64,000 nucleotides of DNA from Phytophthora colocasiae (lineage: Eukaryota > Oomycota > Peronosporomycetes > Peronosporales > Peronosporaceae): positions 466,501 through 530,500 of the forward strand of contig JAGKQI010000030.1 in the NCBI GenBank assembly GCA_018806915.1. Direction: 5' to 3'. This document shows, piece after piece, positions 60,149 through 64,000 of this stretch; position 1 is the stretch's first letter, and the number at the start of each line of letters is the position of its first letter. The translations under genes were made by a program, and so were the position numbers. The notes below the pieces were generated by a model that saw only the letters and a program-made list of their open reading frames with translations, had not been told where the DNA came from and searched no databases.

Positions 60149-61238
60149 GCAAGCCGACGTAGAACACCGGGTGTGTTCGCATCCGCTTTGGCAAGTCAAG
60201 CGTGTATGCCAGGCCCTTCTTGGCCACGACCGTAAATGGTCCGATGAAACGCGGACGCAATTTCGTCTTAAAGACACTTGACACTGCATGTGTAGGTAGG
60301 TTCTTAGCGTTTAATAAAACCTGGTCACCGACCTTAAATTCCCATACATTGCTTCTACCTTTTGTATCAGCTTGTTCCTTCTGAACGTCTTGGCTTTCAG
60401 CCATCGCGTCACGTACACGGTGTAATACGCTCAATCTCACCGAGAGGAAGTCATCGACTTGTTTACGCACAGCAGAAGGGCTGATATCAGCAAGCTCGGA
60501 GTCGAGCGACGGCACAGCCTCTCCCCCACCAAGCCCAAGGCTACCGCGTGGCGGAGTGAGCGGAACGCGCGGGTGCGCAAGGCCGTTCACGTAGAACGGG
60601 GTGAAGCCTGTCGAGGCATGCACCGCATTGTTCATGGAGAACTCAACGAGAGGGAGCATAGCGCTCCAACGCTTCGGCGTTTCAGCGCATACGCTGCGGA
60701 GGATGTCCTCCAGAACGCGGTTCACGCGTTCGGTCTGACCGTCGGTCTGCGGATGGTCCGCCGTGGACATGTCCAGTCGAGTGCCCAGCACCTTGAAGAC
60801 GGACGTCCAGAAGTGACCCGTGAAACGGGGATCTCGATCCGAGACAATGGTCACAGGCAGCCCATGCTGGCGGAAGACCCGATCGATGAAGATCGTCGCT
60901 GTACCAGCACCATCGACGGTGTCCGGCACAGCCGCTAGGTGAGCAATCTTGCTCAGACGGTCAACAAAGACCACCACGCCCGTGTTGCCTGCCGAGTCCT
61001 TCGGCAGGCCAAACACAAAGTCCATACTTATGGACTGCCAGCACCCAGAGGGTACAGGTAAGCTCGCCAAAGGCGCAGCCGCATGCGGCGAGGGTTTAAC
61101 CCGCTGACACGTCTCGCACGTGCGCACATATGTGCTGACCCACTTGTACATCTTCGGCCACCAGTACATGGAGCTCAACCGAGCCGTAGGTCTTCTCACG
61201 ACCGAGGTGGCCGCTTGTGGGCGTGTCGTGGGCCTCAT
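59529..61238 (-). CDS. R2 pol: integrase with GPF/Y module and chromodomain-like tail
   Basis: From about 61185 the frame is true pol: SSMYWWPKMYKWV, TCETCQRVKP (CC of the zinc domain), SISMDFVFGLPKDS, VSDRDPRFTGHFW and ADHPQTDGQTERVNR give a complete D, D, E set. LRPRFIGPFTVVAKKGLAYT is the GPF/Y module. A low-complexity Ala/Ser stretch follows, then PHYHVERLMARRRHR and NQYLVKWRGYPHSQNSWEF, a chromodomain that may guide insertion to heterochromatin. The first 18 or so codons before 61185 belong to another frame. The last 620 bp overlap the antisense ORF. Confidence 0.9.
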   Translation of the reverse strand: MRPTTRPQAATSVVRRPTARLSSMYWWPKMYKWVSTYVRTCETCQRVKPSPHAAAPLASLPVPSGCWQSISMDFVFGLPKDSAGNTGVVVFVDRLSKIAHLAAVPDTVDGAGTATIFIDRVFRQHGLPVTIVSDRDPRFTGHFWTSVFKVLGTRLDMSTADHPQTDGQTERVNRVLEDILRSVCAETPKRWSAMLPLVEFSMNNAVHASTGFTPFYVNGLAHPRVPLTPPRGSLGLGGGEAVPSLDSELADISPSAVRKQVDDFLSVRLSVLHRVRDAMAESQDVQKEQADTKGRSNVWEFKVGDQVLLNAKNLPTHAVSSVFKTKLRPRFIGPFTVVAKKGLAYTLDLPKRMRTHPVFYVGLLKPYRDPAGVSAEALAPTTRAQAASSAAATSPDLATQRAEAPAGAGEQSGTEDLRAKPSGFQSPPCHERDGHANAKHSRRSLEGTESDSGEYRSSDRVGTRRVATDSARHTHRVRRSAANRPPPPLLDEQGTPHYHVERLMARRRHRSQNQYLVKWRGYPHSQNSWEFEGPLRQDCPDVVDAFDREDRGRPKGSRSTTRSTPASHH

Positions 61239-61458
61239 AGAGGATACGATACTTCAGGTCCTCATCGTGAGGAACCACACGTGGTGGGTCTTCCTGACCC
61301 GTGCTGTAGTACAGCAGACCACCTTCCAGGCTATAGCGCTGGATTCTCGCCTTTAGGCGTCGTGACAGAGTCACCTTTGAGTCCTTAAACTCATCGCTCC
61401 CTAGAGCTTGAAGCAGCGCGACACAAGAGTCGTCCTGAGCGTACGCTGCTCGAACCAT
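61096..61458 (-). pseudogene. R2 pol: connection and zinc-domain segment in a shifted frame
   Basis: MVRAAYAQDDSCVALLQALG through RIQRYSLEGGLLYYSTGQED to YEAHDTPTSGHLGREKTYGS: the spacer between RNase H and integrase plus the HH half of the zinc domain. It is linked to its neighbours by one-base frameshifts near 61460 and 61190. Residues after GREKTYGS are out of frame. Confidence 0.8.
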
Positions 61459-62429
61459 GTCCCGGACGACGTCACTGAGGTGACATGAGATAACTCATAG
61501 TCCGGGCGACGTGATAACGCGTCAGCGAGGACGTTCTGCCTGCCAGGCTTGTACTTCACCTCGAAGTTATACTCCGCAAAGAAGGAGAGCCATCGGGCCA
61601 TCCTCTGCGAGAGGTGAGGCGACTGCGTCGCTGTACGTAGTGACGCATGATCCGTGTAGATCACAAACGGCTTGGAGCCGAGCAGGTGAACCCTGAATTT
61701 GACGAGAGCGTACTTCATCGCAAGTAGCTCCTTGTCATGAACTGGATAGTTCTTCTCAGCAGCCTTGAGCTGTCGAGATTCAAACGCAATGACGCGTTCG
61801 CGCCCTTCGGCGTCCGCTTGTAGCAAAGCACTGCCGATGGCAAAGTCCGAGGCGTCACAGACGACGATAAACGGACGAGCGGGGTCTGGCAACGCCAGTA
61901 TCGGTGCCTGAAGCAGGCTATCCTTGATACAAGTGAACGCATTCTCGTGCTCGGCACGCCATACCCACTCGGCATCCTTCTTAAGGAGATCCGTCAGTGG
62001 CCGAGCCAACTCAGCGTAGTTCTCGCTATACTTGTGCAAGTAGTTGGCCAAGCCCAGCCACTTACGCAAGTCCTTCTGGTTCAAGGGAACCGGCCAATCC
62101 ACAATGGCCTTGACCTTTGCTGGATCAGCACGAAGGCCATGCTTCCCAATGAAGCACCCTAGGAAGGGGATTTCTTCCGCGCCAAAGACGCACTTGTCTG
62201 CGTTGGCGTACAATTTGTTCGTGCGCATGCACTCGAGCACAGCTCTCACGTGTTCCACGTGCACCTCAACGTCAGTCTTGCCGTGTTCGGCCTGACTGTG
62301 GACGAACACGTCGTCAAAGTACGTTTGTGCGAACATTCGCAGGGGCCTGAACAGCTGCGTCACTAGACGATTGAACGTTGCGGGCGCGTTCGAGAGCCCT
62401 TGGGGCATGACGAGCCACTCCCAGAGCAT
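61401..62429 (-). CDS. R2 pol: RT active-site part and RNase H
   Basis: Opens MLWEWLVMPQGLSNAPATFN; QTYFDDVFVHS is the intact YxDD box. Then come DLRKWLGLANYLHKY (thumb), PFIVVCDASDFAIGSALLQ, VHDKELLAMKYALVKFRVHL and KPFVIYTDHASLRT with the RNase H acidic residues, and NVLADALSRRPDY. The frame is lost near 61460, about 20 codons after that motif. All catalytic residues visible in this part are conserved. Confidence 0.9.
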   Translation of the reverse strand: MLWEWLVMPQGLSNAPATFNRLVTQLFRPLRMFAQTYFDDVFVHSQAEHGKTDVEVHVEHVRAVLECMRTNKLYANADKCVFGAEEIPFLGCFIGKHGLRADPAKVKAIVDWPVPLNQKDLRKWLGLANYLHKYSENYAELARPLTDLLKKDAEWVWRAEHENAFTCIKDSLLQAPILALPDPARPFIVVCDASDFAIGSALLQADAEGRERVIAFESRQLKAAEKNYPVHDKELLAMKYALVKFRVHLLGSKPFVIYTDHASLRTATQSPHLSQRMARWLSFFAEYNFEVKYKPGRQNVLADALSRRPDYELSHVTSVTSSGTWFEQRTLRTTLVSRCFKL

Positions 62430-64000
62430 ACCGCTCAGTGCTCACCGCTGTAAGCGGAATATCACTGGCTCGCATGAGCAGCTGATAGTACCCATCGACT
62501 AAGTCGAGCGCACTGTACATGGTGCAACCCACCATGTTGTTCTGAAGAACATCCTTCCTAGGAATCGGCGTCTGCGCCGGAATCGTGGCAGCGTTGAGCT
62601 TGTTAAAAGCGTGAACGATACGCCACTTGCCATTCGGCTTTCTGACACAGAACGTTGGCGCGGAATGCGGAGACTTGCTCTCGCGCACGAGACCCGCCGC
62701 GTGCTTCGCACGGAAGAAGGCGTCAATGACGTCGCATTGCTCCTTAGGAAGAGGCCACTGCCGGGTCACGCAGTATTTAGTTCCGGGAACTAAGTCGATC
62801 TCGTGACGAACGCCTCGGTCGGGAGGCAGACCACTCGGTGGTTCCTTCGAGACAACGTCTCCATATTCCTTCAGCAAGGAGTGGAAGGGATCCGAGGGAT
62901 TCTTGAGGAACTCCGATCCACTCCTGGCGTTCAACGCCTTCTTGACTTCGGCCAAGACGGACTCGTCAACGAGGGACGACGAGTTTAACTCCTCCTCAGG
63001 TCGAACGATGACCACCTCGGCGAATTCGCCAGCCTTCAAGGCATCGCCAAAGTCGGCGAATGACATCTCTTCTAGCTCAAGGAGCTTGTCAACACTTGGC
63101 AAGTCGTCCAGCAGGACACTGCCTTCGGCACTACCGCCCACTCCATCAACCAGAGTGTATAGCTGCCCACAGCCCTCCGGTGCGTCGGCACTTGACGTCT
63201 CGGATGACTCAGACGCAGAGCGTCTCGCCCGAAGGGCCTTACGGCGTCTTCGCCTAGCCGAAGATCGTCTACTCGACGGAGTACGTGCCGTCGCACAAGT
63301 TTCGGCCTCTCTCGGCCCAGTGTCAGGGACACTCAGCGATCCACTCGGTCGACGACCGATGCCGCTCAGCGGAGTACGTGCCGCTGCACAATCAATGACC
63401 GTAACAGGTCCAGTGTCAGAGACACTCAGCGATCGACTTGGTCCACGACCAGTATCACTCGACGGAGTACGTGCCGCCCCACAGTTCACGGCCTGGTAAG
63501 GCCCGATGCCATCGGCATCCAGTGACGGTCCATGACCGGCGTCACTCGGGTTACGTGAGCTTTGCCCACACGTTGACTCACTGCCAACCAGCGCTATGCG
63601 CTCAACAGGACTGCGATCCTCGCACTCGGTGCTGTCCACTAACTCGGATACACCGACTTCCAGCATCATTGCCGACTCGGCTCGATGCTCGCGCCAGTAG
63701 CGCTTCTGCTTCCTAGCAGAGGTGGGTTCATGACTCGCCAAAGCTCCGCTAGGAGAGAAGTGCGTAGCACCTAAGGTCTTCGACCTCCAGTCGATCCATG
63801 GCTCGTGGCGCTCCAGCCACGCCATACCAAGGATGAGGTCGTATCTCGAATCCAGGTCCAAGACCAAGCAGCGTTCCACGCTGTCGAAGTCCAGGAACTT
63901 CAGCCGTAGGTCCATGGGGACCTTGGCTGCCGTGACACGGACGCCCGTCGCTAGACGGACAGTGACGGTGTCACCTCTTCGCGCTCGAAGCGCCTCAGCA
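62314..64000 (-). CDS. R2 pol: protease end, linker and first part of RT (open at window edge)
   Basis: The frame is open upstream through the window edge. RLATGVRV and CLVLDLDSRYDLILGMAWLE belong to the second half of the protease; the DSGA active site would lie outside the window. A 300-residue low-complexity linker contains 31-residue repeats (ARTPSSDTGRGPSRSLS type). RT begins with VRHEIDLVPGTKYCVTRQWP, then SPHSAPTFCVRKPNGKWRIV, IPAQTPIPRKDV and YSALDLVDGYYQLLMR. The frame leaves RT near 62445; the residues down to 62314 are out of frame. Confidence 0.88.
   Translation of the reverse strand, partial: AEALRARRGDTVTVRLATGVRVTAAKVPMDLRLKFLDFDSVERCLVLDLDSRYDLILGMAWLERHEPWIDWRSKTLGATHFSPSGALASHEPTSARKQKRYWREHRAESAMMLEVGVSELVDSTECEDRSPVERIALVGSESTCGQSSRNPSDAGHGPSLDADGIGPYQAVNCGAARTPSSDTGRGPSRSLSVSDTGPVTVIDCAAARTPLSGIGRRPSGSLSVPDTGPREAETCATARTPSSRRSSARRRRRKALRARRSASESSETSSADAPEGCGQLYTLVDGVGGSAEGSVLLDDLPSVDKLLELEEMSFADFGDALKAGEFAEVVIVRPEEELNSSSLVDESVLAEVKKALNARSGSEFLKNPSDPFHSLLKEYGDVVSKEPPSGLPPDRGVRHEIDLVPGTKYCVTRQWPLPKEQCDVIDAFFRAKHAAGLVRESKSPHSAPTFCVRKPNGKWRIVHAFNKLNAATIPAQTPIPRKDVLQNNMVGCTMYSALDLVDGYYQLLMRASDIPLTAVSTERYALGVARHAPRALERARNVQSSSDAAVQAPANVRTNVL
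63281..63480 (-). repeat. 93-bp tandem repeat inside the R2 linker
   Basis: GTACGTGCCG recurs at 63281, 63374 and 63467, exactly 93 bp apart, encoding a 31-residue repeat on the minus strand. Being a multiple of three, the period keeps the pol frame open. R1 has an unrelated repeat at the same place in its pol. Confidence 0.8.

Larger units (their letters stand above)
57851..64000 (-). mobile_element. Gypsy element R2, 3' part, continuing past the window
   Basis: Order on the minus strand: protease (entering from 64000), linker, RT, RNase H, integrase with chromodomain-like tail, then an ORF on the opposite strand, polypurine tract and 3' LTR. All pol domains are present, interrupted by three small frameshifts near 62445, 61460 and 61190. 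That suggests a recently active copy, or sequence errors. It appears inserted into R1's gag. Confidence 0.88.

Overview
The window is transposon- and satellite-dominated nuclear DNA of a eukaryote, most likely an oomycete of the Phytophthora/Peronosporales group. This is judged from the style of the Ty3/gypsy elements (dual RNase H pol, chromodomain integrase, gag and pol vocabulary I associate with Phytophthora repeats); species cannot be told. No host gene, rRNA or tRNA was recognised.

Left part (1-14002): pieces of one gypsy family (family A), nested and rearranged. A minus-strand LTR (1-511) is followed by the 3' half of a plus-strand pol (RNase H, integrase, chromodomain; 497-2824), then a long antisense reading frame broken by one TAG (6469 to 3209 on the minus strand), then a plus-strand LTR (6531-7375, possibly to 8205). 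The missing upstream part of pol lies on the minus strand from 8206. The two halves of pol share ATGTC/GACAT at the junctions, which fits an LTR insertion into pol followed by inversion between the opposed LTRs. A remnant integrase of a second gypsy lineage (about 9070-9760) and a third family A LTR with a decayed gag (10797-14002) follow. That gag is interrupted by a 1,038-bp Tc1/mariner derivative with 223-bp terminal inverted repeats, each carrying two copies of the end motif.

Centre (14003-53719): a 39.7-kb head-to-tail satellite with a mean period of 830 bp, 47 complete units and a 705-bp partial one. Each unit carries a 20-bp palindrome beside a TATA-like run, a T-run, GGGGACCCC-type GC blocks and two inverted CCAAT boxes. 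The left half is a mixture of variants, the right half nearly uniform. Both edges lie directly in retrotransposon coding sequence (gag on the left, integrase on the right).

Right part (53720-64000): two minus-strand gypsy elements. R1 (53720 to about 57850) is truncated by the satellite and has several frameshifts and stops. Its sequence is packed with short near-perfect inverted repeats, about one per 50 bp, far beyond chance. R2 (about 57850 to beyond 64000) has its 3' LTR, a clear polypurine tract, an antisense ORF overlapping the 3' end of pol, a complete DDE integrase with chromodomain-like tail, and RT and protease parts separated by three small frameshifts. The main candidates for something new are the satellite, the hairpin-saturated R1, and the antisense ORFs next to the 3' LTR in two separate gypsy lineages.
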